From positions 2,989,731 to 3,053,730 of the forward strand of contig JBCNJP010000024.1 of NCBI GenBank assembly GCA_039602395.1: 64,000 nt of DNA, in the 5' to 3' direction. Source of the stretch: Deinandra increscens subsp. villosa (taxonomy: Eukaryota > Streptophyta > Magnoliopsida > Asterales > Asteraceae). The notes beneath the pieces were generated by a model, which saw only the letters and a program-made list of their open reading frames with translations, searched no databases and was not told where the DNA came from. Numbering within the stretch: the first letter of the stretch is position 1; every line of letters starts with the position of its first letter. The translations under genes were made by a program, and so were the position numbers. Of this stretch, positions 1 through 10,520 are shown one piece after another.

Positions 1-177
1 ATCAACAGATTGAACAGTTGGATTGTAAGGACCTACAGTCAACCTGTTCCAAATGCGTCTGTCTAGGCTTCTAACAAAACCTTCCATCCTGAGTTTCCAA
101 GTATCAAAGTCATCAGGAGTGAAAATTGGTGGTTTGTTAGAGCTACCATTAAGTGAACCAAGAGTTCTATCAGTCAT
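1..177 (-). CDS. Ty1/copia gag, N-terminal fragment
   Basis: This is an open frame of 59 codons starting at the ATG at 177-175 and running off the left edge. The product begins MTDRTLGSLNGSSNKPPIF and then reads TPDDFDTWKLRMEGFV, matching the start of copia capsid (gag) proteins, where a short Asn/Gly/Ser stretch precedes a 'W..+M..F+' motif. Gag forms the virus-like particle that packages element RNA. The ATG lies about 105 bases inside the primer-binding site, the usual place for gag. The rest of the element is outside the window, so intactness cannot be judged. Confidence 0.75.
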   Translation of the reverse strand, partial: MTDRTLGSLNGSSNKPPIFTPDDFDTWKLRMEGFVRSLDRRIWNRLTVGPYNPTVQSVD

Positions 178-280
178 TGTGAAAAACAGTTTTGTAAAAC
201 AGAAAAAGCTTGTAGAAATCAAGTAAGCAAGTAAAGTATCAACTTTGAAGCACTAGAAGTCTTCAAAGTAAAGAGCCAAA

Positions 281-292
281 GCTCTGATACCA
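281..292 (-). other. Primer-binding site of the left copia element
   Basis: On the minus strand this reads TGGTATCAGAGC, complementary to the 3' end of initiator tRNA-Met and the standard plant copia/gypsy primer site. It lies two bases from the LTR end at 295, which fixes the element's direction (transcription leftward) and makes 295-957 the 5' LTR. Confidence 0.85.
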
Positions 293-294
293 AT

Positions 295-957
295 TGTAGG
301 ATCGATATAAGTCAGAGTTAAACTTAAACAATTCCCTTTACTTGCAAATATAACCCTGCGGAATTAAGTTATATTTCACTTTTCTTAAGCAATGTTGAGT
401 TCTTGTATAATGTAAATGCTTGATTTGCAGAATAGTAGTAACAACAAAGTATCAAATACTCGGCACTATTTTCAATAACTCAAAGCTACACTATTACAAG
501 TGATGACAACTGTTGTGTAAACTGAGAGCTAACAAGCTATATATAGTGCAGATGAGATCAATCACAGCCATTGATCTCATGCGATCTAATCTAGACCGTA
601 AACTAAAAAGTCAAATACAAACTACTAAAAGAATAAACATCGGCAATTGGAATATCTTGCGTGTTTGCAGCAACATACTACTTTAGGAGAGCGGCTTGAA
701 TCAGATATAGAAGCATACGAGAAGCTTTTGCAGGATAGGACTTGCTGAAAAGACATCTCAGGAAAAGTCCGGTTGAACTCATTGTCTGGTGGATAATCGA
801 GTTCACCCGGAATATTCGCTAAAAGACAAAACTGCTTCTTTCCGCTTAAACTGCCAGTTCTGCTTGAAGTGAGAATTCCGCTTCAACTTCAACTTCAGCC
901 GGAACATAGTAAAATTGGCATTCAGCCGGAAATCTTCCAAGCGCAATATTCCTTACA
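295..957 (-). repeat. 5' LTR of left copia element (663 bp)
   Basis: The plus-strand ends are TGTAGGA and TCCTTACA, near-perfect inverted termini with TG...CA. The primer site lies immediately to the left. A TATA-like run (TATATATAG, about 538-546) fits an LTR promoter read leftward. The other LTR is outside the window, so neither target duplication nor age can be determined. The right end at 957 is inferred from terminal symmetry only. Confidence 0.65.
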
Positions 958-1071
958 ACCTAGATCGAGAAAATACCGATTAATTACGTCATATAGATCA
1001 ACCAAAACACACAATTGAGCGATCGGATGGCCAAAAAACCATCTCCGATCAAGTAAATCATAATGAGATAC

Positions 1072-1232
1072 CTTGGTTTCTGGAAAGGGCCAACTTTGTT
1101 GGCATACAGAGGAGCAGCATCTCCGTCTATTCGTTCTCGAGTTCTCATCCTTGTTTAGTAATCGATGCCCTAGCCACTTACCTTAATGGGTCAGCCCTCC
1201 TGGACAACGCCCATGCCGGAATCGTCACCCAT
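1072..1232 (-). pseudogene. Two exon-like gene remnants, one possibly TM9/nonaspanin-like
   Basis: On the minus strand an ATG at 1232-1230 opens a short frame (MGDDSGMGVVQEG) that meets a TGA and then a consensus splice donor (AAG|GTAAGT, donor at 1181). About 50 bp further on, a second piece reads GDAAPLYANKVGPFQKP and ends at another donor-like AAG|GTATCT (1071). 'PLYANKVGPF' resembles the start of the luminal domain of TM9-superfamily endomembrane proteins. The stop codon and the short distance between donors suggest a broken 5' gene fragment. The family guess is weak. Confidence 0.3.
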
Positions 1233-1558
1233 GGCGGCGGTGGCGTAAGAGCGGCAGGCGATAGTGAGAGCGGAGAAGAAGGAGCAGCGGGGGTAGTGAG
1301 AGCGGAGAAGGAGCGGCGGGGGGATCTAGATCGTGGGAAGAGAGAGAGCGGTGATTCAAAGCCATTGAAAATTAAAATTTCATTCTCTCAATCTCATATC
1401 CCACCTATTCAAAGGCTTTCGAAATTTACTTAATGTTATTTTTCGGAATGAAAAGCTGAGCAAAATTTATTAATCAATTTCCGGAAACATAAAATTTCTA
1501 ATGCAATTTTAATAAAGGAATTTGATCAAAATAAAAAATTTCCAAGCTGACATGGCAG

Positions 1559-1645
1559 TTCTACACTTGGACCCCGCTCTTTCGGGGCCGCTACCCCCGT
1601 ACCCTCGCCAAGGGAGCGTTGCCCCCTTGGAACTCCACCTATAAC
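1559..1645. repeat. GC-rich stretch with two short stem-loops
   Basis: A GC-rich patch in AT-rich surroundings. CCCCG at 1572-1576 pairs with CGGGG at 1583-1587, and CCAAGGG at 1608-1614 pairs with CCCTTGG at 1624-1630. It may be the terminal part of a mobile element, but I cannot name a family. Confidence 0.35.
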
Positions 1646-1742
1646 TTTATCAATACGGGTGTGCACTGCCCCGCACCATCGAACCCGACTGATATAAGTT
1701 ACAAGTATGATAGATTAATTGTCAATCCTAATTACACTATAT

Positions 1743-2866
1743 TAGCAACACATAATCGAACTTAATTGTACATAATCAATTTCAACTAGAGATAATCAAA
1801 TTCAATAGAACATAATTGATTCCAACGGGATATAATCGTACTCAATTGGGCATAATCGACTCCAATTGGGGATAATCAAGCTCAAGTGGATATAATCGGA
1901 CCCAATTAGGCATAATCGAACTCAGTTGAACATAATCGACTCCAACGGGACATAATCATACTCAATTGTACATAACCAACTCCAATTGGACACAATCGAA
2001 CTCAATTGGATATTATCGGTCTTAATTGAACATAATCAAACTCAATTAAACATAATCAAGATCAATTGGTCATAATCAAGCTTAATTTGATATAATCAAA
2101 CTCAGTTGGGCATAATCAAGCTCAACTGGACATAATCAAAGTCCATTGGGCATAATCAACTCCAACTAGATATAATCAAACTCAATAGAACATAACTGTC
2201 TCCAACAGGATATAATCATACTCAGTTGAGCAAATCGACTCCAATTGGAGATAATCAAGCTCAAGCGGACATAATCGGACCCAATTGGGAATAATCAACT
2301 CCAATTGGATATAACCGAACTCAATTGAACATAATCGACTCGAACATGATATAATCATACTCAATTGGGCATAACCGACTCCAATTGGACATAATCGAAT
2401 CTAATTGGATATAATCGGTCTTAACTGAACATAATCGAACTTAATTGAACATAATCAAGCTCCATTGGACAATCAAGCTCAAATGGACATAATAGAACTC
2501 AATTGGGCATAATCAAGCTCAAGTGGACATAATCGAACTCCATTGGGCATAATCGACTCCAACAGGATATCAAAATCAATTGAACATAATCGACTCCAAT
2601 GGGATATAATTGTACTCAATTGGGCATAACCGACTCCAACGGGATACAATTGTACTTAGTTGGGCATAGCCGACTCCAGTTGGACATAATCGAACTCAAC
2701 TGGATATAATCAGGCTTAATTAAACATAATTGGACTTAATTGAACATAATGAAGCTCAATTGGACATAATCAAGCTCAAGTAACATAATCGAACTCAATT
2801 AGGCATAATCAAGCTCAACTGGACGTATCTGATCTCTATTGGGCACAATAAACTCCAATTAGATAT
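1743..2866. repeat. 20-bp minisatellite with longer-period structure
   Basis: About 55 degenerate copies of a 20-bp unit close to CATAATCGAACTCAATTGGA fill the interval. Copies vary mainly at the bases after CATAATC and at the final two positions. Marker variants recur at a longer distance: CAATAGAA at 1803 and 2183 (380 bp), and CGGTCTTAA at 2017 and 2417 (400 bp). Blocks of 19-20 units therefore seem to have been duplicated. The frames that stay open across parts of it follow from the 20-bp period and are not genes. Confidence 0.85.
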
Positions 2867-3173
2867 GAGAAATGACACGCATATATCTCCCAAATTCCTA
2901 AATTTTATATCCCCTCAAATATTTCAGTTTTCCCTCTCGTACTTTGCCACACTTTTTAGAAACTTTTATTTCATTTTCACCCAAATATCTTAGCCTCAAA
3001 TCTTTAAACCCTTCGTTTCTCCACAAACCCTCCCTTTCAAGGTTCATCATCACCATTAAAGGAGATCAAATCAACGGAGGTAGAGAAATCGGAAGCCTAC
3101 TACGACGAACTCATTCGTAAAGGCCTTAGACTTTCATCTGCCTAGACCAACCCTATCGATGGCGTACCTGCTA
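2867..3173 (+). other. Unassigned stretch, possible 5' gene fragment
   Basis: A pyrimidine-rich leader-like sequence precedes a short open segment (about 3081-3140) readable as EKSEAYYDELIRKGLR, after which the frame closes. I do not recognise it. It ends exactly where the CACTA-like terminus starts, so it could be the target gene fragment or unrelated flank. Confidence 0.2.
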
Positions 3174-4808
3174 CACTACTAGAAAATAGATCTAATGTAA
3201 CTTTTTAGAAACAACCATTTCAAATGAGTTAAATTTGACTATAACTCAACTTTCTTGTATAAAAGTTGCGTTAGAAGATCTAATGCAACCACTTTAATAA
3301 AAAGTTGCAAAGTTATATTAAATTTGTAGCCTTTTGATAATTAAAAGTTACGAAATTTACTAAAAAGTATAACTTTTTCTTAAATGTTTGTAATTTTTGG
3401 TATAAAGGTTGAAATGTGAATCTGTAAATGTAACTTTTATTTTATAAAGTTACATTCTTAAAAATTAACTACAACGCTCGTGTTAGAAGCTACATTGTTA
3501 AAAGTTAAATACAACCTTTATTTTAAACATTTACATCTAAATATAAGCGGTGTCGTGTCATGACTCTAACTGATCATTAACCGATAAAGTATACTTATTA
3601 TTTATTATGATTATGATTATGATTGGTTTATGTTATTACTAATAATTTATTAAAAGCTACTATATCTTTCTTAAAACTAATACATTATATACTAAACATT
3701 ATAATTTTTATAGAAATTCTTTAAAATTAAGTATAAATTTATTTTATAAGTTTAAATATTTTTTAGTTATGTGTTTAATTTTTACTTAAAAAAAAGTTAA
3801 AAAATTCCATCCTAATTTATAATTTCTCTCAAAGTTTCATTTCCCTCCTAATTTTCCCCAAAACACCTCATTCCCCCTCCTTCCCTCCAAATCTGTTTCA
3901 TGATCGTCTCCTTCTATCCTAACCCTAAAACAAACTCATCCCCAAAATCAGTATGGTCTCTATCATAATCTCCATAAACTGTGAATGGTTGAGAAGCACC
4001 GCCGTACCATAATGAATGATTGACCACTACCATCGCAACACCGTGAATGACTTAGCATCACCACCAAACCATCGTGAACGCTTGCCTCGCAATTGCTGCT
4101 GACTATTACCTTAGGTAACTTCATAGTTCTCTTCTTTTAATCCACCGGTTCTTTAAATGTAGTATCCACGACACATCAATGAATGAATGAATGCCTTTAT
4201 TTTTGATATTTATGTCGTTGCATCTATCTAATTTGAGAATCTAGGGTTTCAATATGCATATTTAAACTTGTCTTCGTGTTGTAGCTTAATGCTACGTAAC
4301 TTCAAGTTCTCTTCATAATCAATTGACCATACTTATAGGATTGAACGATTGCTCAGTGATATACAAATTTACAATAGTATAGTTATGGTAATACTATTTG
4401 TTTTGTAGCTCATAGAATAAGCCGAACAGTCGAATCATTTCATAATCAAAATCGAAACAAATTTCACACTGCTATAAAACATGTATCGAACATATTTTGT
4501 ATAACTAAACCTAATACTGCTACAAAAATAACTTATTAAACTTTTAGTGTATTTCGGGATGAATTCTACGCAAGCAAAACTTTTGAAACGGATAATTATG
4601 CACATTCATGTAATCTTTTTGCTACAGTAGAATTCCATGGTTGTACCATTTTGAGGAGAAAGTTACCTGAGGAGTATTGAGTAAGATCTGATGAGATGAC
4701 CCATCTACATGGAGTTAAATCTTAGTAAATCCTTCAATACTTGCCTATAGTGGTTCTCATTGATCTTTTCATGTGTAAAAGTAATAATATTAGATTCTGG
4801 TAGCTAAA

Positions 4809-5270
4809 TTGAACATCGTTTCTACTATAGTTGTGGGAACTGATGATGAAACAATTGCGGAATGCTGTTGAGGATTTGGCATAGAAGTGATAATGACTGC
4901 AGAATCGTGTTAAAACGGCATGACATTATGTTTATTTCTATCGCATGAGTTCTATATTCTAATCATCTAAATTGTCAAATTAACAGAGATATTATATGTG
5001 TTTATCAATTTTAGGTGCTCAGAGGGGTAGTGAAGCACTTTAAAAGTTTAAGACAAAGTATGATATTGTTGTTAATATTCAAGGAGATGAACCTCTTATT
5101 AAACGTGAAATCATTGATGGGATTGCCAAAGCTCTTAAGGTATCCCATGCTGATAAAATTCTTCTAATATGTGATGAAATATACTAAGTTGTGCCTCTTC
5201 AGACCACCTGGGATGCAGGTTTCAGCACTGCAGTCACATTTTTAAAACCGAAAGATGCTTTCAATCCTTA
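4809..5270 (+). pseudogene. KDSB: Captured KDSB (CMP-Kdo synthetase) exon fragments
   Basis: Three exon-like pieces match plant 3-deoxy-manno-octulosonate cytidylyltransferase, which makes CMP-Kdo for the pectin rhamnogalacturonan II. The first (about 4809-4926) encodes VVGTDDETIAECC and VIMTAESC, with two in-frame stops where the family has Arg. After an AT-rich gap ending TTTTAG at 5014, the second (5015-5139) encodes KYDIVVNIQGDEPLI and ends at an AAG|GT donor. The third (about 5203-5269) encodes DAGFSTAVTFLKPKDAFNP. Retained introns point to a genomic-DNA capture rather than a processed copy. N- and C-terminal parts are missing. Confidence 0.75.
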
Positions 5271-7220
5271 ATCTAGATGTCACATATCTCCATTAGGTTG
5301 ATCTAATTGGAATTTTGTTCATTATAATGTTGATTACTTTTAATTGGGGTTGCCATGTTTTTACCTTTATAAAAGATTCACTACATGGGCAGCCATAGAG
5401 GTCATATTTTCGACCCATTTACTTATGAATGGGTTGATTTAAATTGTGTTTTCTCTCTAAAAGGTCAAATGTATGAAATAAAAAATGGCTAAGAAGGAAA
5501 CGGGTCAAAGGGATTAGAAGACTCACATCATTGTTAGCATTGTAGAACCAATTCCTTATAACCAAGTGATGATTTTGATTTTTTTTAACATGGTCAACAA
5601 TATGAGATATATGGCAGAAAAAACAAAGAAAACAAGATGAATTGCATATGGTGAAAAAGTTGAAAGATAAGATGGTATGCTTATGCCACCATAAAATTTG
5701 AATTTGTATGCTATTTCATTTGATAACAGATAGCTATACAAAAAGAATGTGTTTATTTATATAGGGAATGTGCATGTGTTAAATGGAAGAAAAGAGATCA
5801 CGTAATCACCTAAAATAGATGGTGCATCCATTTTGTGTAATTATTGGGTCATAAGGTCATGCTTTACGAGTGGAAATAGGTGCTACATACAAGAAATTCA
5901 TGAACTTAAACGGGTCTAGATGGGTAAGATGGGTCCATTGAGCTGTTGGATAAGGACATGGCTGAAGTGGTGGGGCATTTGTGCTGATCTTCTTCTTCAT
6001 ACACATAAAAAAGTTGTTATAAAACTATTTTTTTTGTTATAATGAAAATATTATATCTTTGGTTCTCTAATCTTTTATGTTTAAGCTTCCATAGAATTAC
6101 AATTCTAATTGTTTTCATTTCGTTATTAAAAAAATGATGTTTACTTTTTCTATATTTTTGTTGTGTTTGACCCACATGAACCAGTTTTAAAATTGTCTTT
6201 TACTGGAACCCGTTTTGACCCGTTATTTGATGTTCCACTTTGCCACCTCTCATACAAACACACGTCAATTATACCTAACTACAACATTGTTGCTTATGAT
6301 GCATCTTAGTTGCTATATATATGTAATATAATAACACATTAATCCTGCCTGCTGCTTCAAGATCGATTTTCATCAGTATAGTTGTGCTTGCAACTTGTAA
6401 CTCATATTTCTTTTCATAACCTAACTACAAAGAGTTTATATTCATAGTTCTTGGTCAGATCTCTGCTAATATATCTTTAATGAAAGTAAGTGACTTTTCT
6501 AAATTTATGATCTAAAAGAATTATTATCGAAGTTCTTTTTTTATATCTATACAAGATTTTATTTCATGACAGTCACAGGACAATATCGACCTCTTCAGCC
6601 ACATGAAGAACAATATAACCGCCATTTTAAATGAGTATTGGAGACTCTCATCAACTTATTTTTCATATATCACTTTTATCGCTGCTAATATTTTTATTTA
6701 TTTATTTTTATAAATGCAGCATGAGGTATATTTTTTGGCCTCCATTCCCCGTATCACTATATGAGGATCTTGCTCATAGTATGTTGCCCACTGCAAATCT
6801 GGTAACAAGGTTTGCGTTATGGTAAGAATTTAATATTTTATCTTTTAATTTCTAACTATTTTTTGAATTTGTTCAAGTCCTGCACTTGTATGTGAGGGGG
6901 GTGATTGCAACCATCTCTTTAGACCCCATGAGGTTTAATATACATCTGACTACATGCTTTTCTTTTCTTTAACTGTTTTGCTAATGTCTTTATCCACTTT
7001 CTATGAAGAATTGACTTCGAGAAAACAAGGTATTTTCTTAACACACTTGCTTCTTGCGGCTATAGTTTCATGATGACATGTATCTTTTTGAGATGTTTAT
7101 TGAGTGTGTAGAGCTAAACCTAGAACATGATGAAGGTGTAGTGCTTGGAGGAACAATTCCTTTGATGTAGTTACATGACCTTTTGAACTTTTTGCCAGCT
7201 GTTTATTTTTTAGTTTTTTT

Positions 7221-7416
7221 AGAGGTTGAACAGGAGCATAATTGCATTTCTTGTGCTAATCAGCGGGGACTAGATTTGGGTTTATGTATGAACACATTTA
7301 GGGCTATTCAATTGTTTTAGAGGTCGAACAGGAGCATAATTGCATTTCTTGTGCTAATCAGCGGGGACTAGAAATGGGTTTATGTATGAACACATTTAGG
7401 GCTATTCAATTGTTTT
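7221..7416. repeat. Tandem duplication of a 98-bp unit
   Basis: Positions 7221-7318 are repeated at 7319-7416 with only a few differences (for example GGTTGAAC/GGTCGAAC and TAGATTTGGG/TAGAAATGGG). No coding content is evident. It lies inside the CACTA-like region. Confidence 0.9.
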
Positions 7417-8128
7417 ATCCTTAGAGGTGGCAATTTTGACCCATTATTTAGGTTGCTAAGCTTGTGAATTTGTATTTCCTCAGGTTCATCAAGTCTAGTT
7501 TGAGATCTTTGGATTGCATGAAGAAGAATTGTGGTCACATGCTATCGGGACAAGAATGAAGACAAAGTGTATGGGGGTTAATTTGGCATCTTAAAATTCA
7601 TTTTTCTATGTATTGTTTTGTATAATTAGAATGATAAAGAATTAGATATTCAATATGTTAGAAAAACTCATGTATTTGACATTTGAATTTTTAAATTTTA
7701 TATGGATTATTTATATACTTTAAAGATGCATCATGGAGTGAAATATCATGGTTTTAAAGACTGGTTTTTAGTCTCGAAATAATAGTATTGGGGACTAAAA
7801 TCACATGGTACCAACTACCAAATGACATAAGGAGGACTGATTTTATATGTATCCGAGACATAATTTTAGTTTTCGGTGGTCCCACCTATCAAGGATTAAT
7901 TTTTAGTACTAAATATATTATCTAGTACTAGGTATCCGTAACTGGCTCGTGACTGAAAAAATCAGTCCCTGATAACCATTAGGGACTGATTCTAAAGTAT
8001 TAGAGGCTGGTTTATTAGTCCCAGATACCCTATTTTTTTGTAGTGATATATATATAGGTCTACTTTAAGGACATTTTGACCTATTGTGAGGACAGTTGTC
8101 CTCACCGTAGGTCCCTTTTCTCGTAGTG

Positions 8129-8204
8129 TAAATATACTATGATAATTTTTCCTTAGTATTTATTTGTAGTCACACCAAATAAAATGATAAATGACCATAT
8201 TATA
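8129..8204. repeat. CACTA subterminal repeat, left part, with TSD of G1
   Basis: This AT-rich piece matches units of the array that resumes at 29984, sharing 'AGTCACACC..ATAAAATGA..GATGACCATATTATA'. It ends in TTATA (8200-8204), the target duplication of G1, which is repeated at 29979-29983. It is therefore the interrupted partner of the right-hand array. Confidence 0.7.
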
Positions 8205-8562
8205 TGTGACATCCGAGAATTTCAAGGTTTACTTCCGTTAGACAATCTCCATTAGTTACGTTATAAGTGTTAACTTAGTAACTAATGCTTAACTAGGCCT
8301 AATACGTCCACGACCTTTGGTTGATCACCGAACCCGTCCATATGTGTTATGTGTCTATTTATTTATTGTCATTATGTGCAATGTGATTTAAACGCATGAT
8401 TTAGTATTGATAATAGAATGTAAATTGGTCACTTTTGGTTGCCAGCGAAACTACCGGGCGAAACTATAGATTCGCTCGGTAGCCGGTCAAGCTATTTGAT
8501 TTACATATGTTCGGAGCCAGTTTCGCTTGGCCAGCGAAACTGCCAGCGAAACTAGCTCATGA

Positions 8563-8584
8563 TATAAAGACTATAAAACCCTAA
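8563..8584 (+). promoter_or_regulatory. Probable LTR promoter: TATA motifs plus telo-box
   Basis: TATAAAGA (8563-8570) and CTATAAAACC (8571-8580) run into AAACCCTAA (8576-8584), the plant telo-box sequence. A CA-rich leader (ACACACACACTC) follows at about 8615-8630, as expected just after a start site. The 3' LTR has the same block at 27722-27743, G3 has AAACCCTAA at 49200-49208, and G2 has AAACCCTAG near its TATAAATA. The start site itself is inferred. Confidence 0.5.
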
Positions 8585-9063
8585 TCTTCATCATTTTGCA
8601 TACTCCACACTAAACACACACACACTCTCCTGGAATTTCTGGTCAGTCAAGAAGCACCACGAGCCGACGTGATCTCAGCCTCGAGACATCATCCATTCGG
8701 ATCCTAGATCGAACCGTGAGTCTCAAAACCATCTTTTTATGCATATCTTATGTGTTTTCTTAAAAAGCATGCCTAAACCTCCATGTAATGGCCTGATCTT
8801 CTAGTATAATGCTTAGGAATGCTAGATCTACCTTAAAGTCTGCAACTTTACGTGTAAAATCATGCCATAATGAAGATTTATGCTAGTTAGGTCAATTTAT
8901 GCTTAAAAGGTGTTCTTGATGACTTGATGATGAAAATCCATGTTTAAGGTGCTAAATCTTACTATTTAATGTTGGTAAATGTTTATACATGCTAGATAAT
9001 GAATTACATGAAGTATGGAAACTGGTAGAAAGATTTTCAGTCAAATTTATGGGGTTTTAGCGA

Positions 9064-9401
9064 CTAGCGAAACTGGGCCTTCTTTAGGCGAAATTGTAGT
9101 TTCGCAGATCCCTTTGAATATTCATCCAGCGAAAGTATGTAGCGAAACTATAGTGTCGCCTGTGTATTGCTTGAACGAAACTACCGAGCGAAACAACCAT
9201 AGACCTTGTCCCTGAACGAAAGTTCAAACCAGTTTCGAGCGAAGCTAGGCTAGCGAAACTGTGTCATCAGTTTCGAGCGAAACTAGCTAGCGAAACTGTG
9301 TCATCGGGTACTGCCTAGCGAAAGTGCTGCCCGTGTACACAGCGAAACTGAGCAGCGAAACTGCATAGCGAAACTGTAGCGAAACTGCTTAGCGAAACTG
9401 T
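9064..9401. repeat. GCGAAACT array in the G1 LTR
   Basis: Many copies of GCGAAACT occur, with scattered copies of the reverse complement AGTTTCGC. Several form short dyads such as AGTTTCGAGCGAAACT. A smaller cluster sits upstream at 8443-8553, before the TATA motifs. Matching arrays are in the other LTRs: about 14215-14535 and 22257-22560 (G2, inverted), 28220-28570 (G1 right), 49708-50060 and 56868-57215 (G3). Function unknown. Confidence 0.85.
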
Positions 9402-9701
9402 GATCAAACCAAAACCCAAACTTGTGCAACTTATTTGAATGTTATGCCATGACTTACATGATTATGCAATAATGACACGTGCTTTGACTCTGATTTATGT
9501 GAGCCCTTGTTTATGATCAACCATCGGTGTCGTGTGTCGGTATGTCGTGCCATAGTTCCAACATGCTATGTTATGGGCCATAGTGACGTTAACTTAAAGA
9601 TTAGACACAAAACTAATACTGAAGACCTAAACGTGTTTCTAGGTCTTCATTAAGCAAACTAATACTTGGGTTATTTAACAAGTGTAGCTGAGCAACCTTA
9701 G

Positions 9702-10520
9702 GTGAGTTTCACAAACCCTTTAATTGTGAGCCCGTTTGGGTCACAACGAATTTACTAAACGGAAAATAACGCTGACATTTCGAGGTATCGCCAAATGGGA
9801 TATCTGTTATGGAAGTTGGAGTGTTTTATGGGAAGCACTTGCAACTGTCCATCCTTGGGGTTTCAAATGAAATCCGTAACCAACTATTTAATACTTAAAC
9901 TCAATTTGGATTTCAAATGAAATCCGGAACAACCATTTTGACACTAAAACTCTTTTAGGATTTCAAAGGAAATCCAGGATAAACGATTTTAATATGACTA
10001 GTGTAGGTTAAAGTCTAAACCAAATGATATCACATGATTTCTAAGGATGCCTTGAAACTTAAAAGTCCTCAACAATTTAGTACCATTAATTTGTGAAGCG
10101 AGGGGATGTTGGGTAGATCTACTGAGGGTTGACAACCCTGCTCCGCGGTACACAAATGTGTAGCCAACCGGTTGGAGGCCGAACGGAGTTCAATATCAGC
10201 CTATTTTAGGTGTGGGTCCCATGAGGAACACAACTGGAGGCACAAACCATCGGCAAATGCCGAACTCTGTTACGTCAGCTTTGGTACGAACTTCCTTAGT
10301 GCATGGAAACCGGATTAGCTACCCGCGATATCGGTTGACCGCTTTAACTTTTACTTAACTAGTGCATATTCGATAATTCAACACTTGGCAATTGTTTTGC
10401 AAAACTATTACTTATTTATATGTTGATACATACGCTTATGAGACCGGGCCGCTGCATGACATGCCCACCGTGAACTCACCAACCGTTAGGTTGACACTTG
10501 TGTGGTTTTCACTTTTGCAG
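9702..10520 (+). other. Predicted leader intron inside the G1 LTR
   Basis: A consensus plant donor (TTAG|GTGAGTTTCAC at 9702) and an acceptor with a pyrimidine-rich tract (CACTTTTGCAG ending at 10520) bound 819 bp downstream of the predicted promoter. The same pair occurs in the LTRs of G2, G3, the older G4 and the relic at 45 kb. Splicing would remove part of the 5' leader from the transcript. This is a prediction from sequence conservation, without transcript evidence. Confidence 0.45.

Larger units (their letters stand above)
3174..8128. mobile_element. CACTA-type transposon region with composite ends
   Basis: The left end reads CACTACTAGAAAATAG. Two CACTA-type right ends follow: ...TTTTTTTGTAGTG to 8045 and ...TTTTCTCGTAGTG to 8128. 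Read inward, the 8128 end (CACTACGAGAAAAGGGACC) matches the left end best. The first about 400 bp carry repeated GTAACTTTT/AAAAGTT motifs, while 7750-8040 carries GGGACTGATT/AGTCCC motifs. The subterminal repeats therefore differ, and two or more elements may be merged here. Flanking trinucleotides (CTA; ATA or TAA) do not make a clean target duplication. No transposase is visible. Inside are KDSB exon fragments and a 98-bp duplication; the remainder is AT-rich and unassigned. Confidence 0.5.

Noticed and set aside
2182..2364. A repetitive 60-codon minus-strand frame
   Set aside because: Explained by the 20-bp minisatellite, with no independent coding sign.
1743..2866. CRISPR-like array
   Set aside because: The repeats are contiguous without unique spacers, and the setting is a plant nuclear genome.
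6631..6825. A 64-codon plus-strand frame with WPPFPVSLYEDLAHSM
   Set aside because: It ends at a donor-like site and could be another captured exon, but I could not match it to any family, so no gene is called.
9015..9215. A 66-codon frame in the G1 LTR (also at 28174)
   Set aside because: It runs through the GCGAAACT array and is open because the repeat lacks stops in that frame. G3 lacks it.
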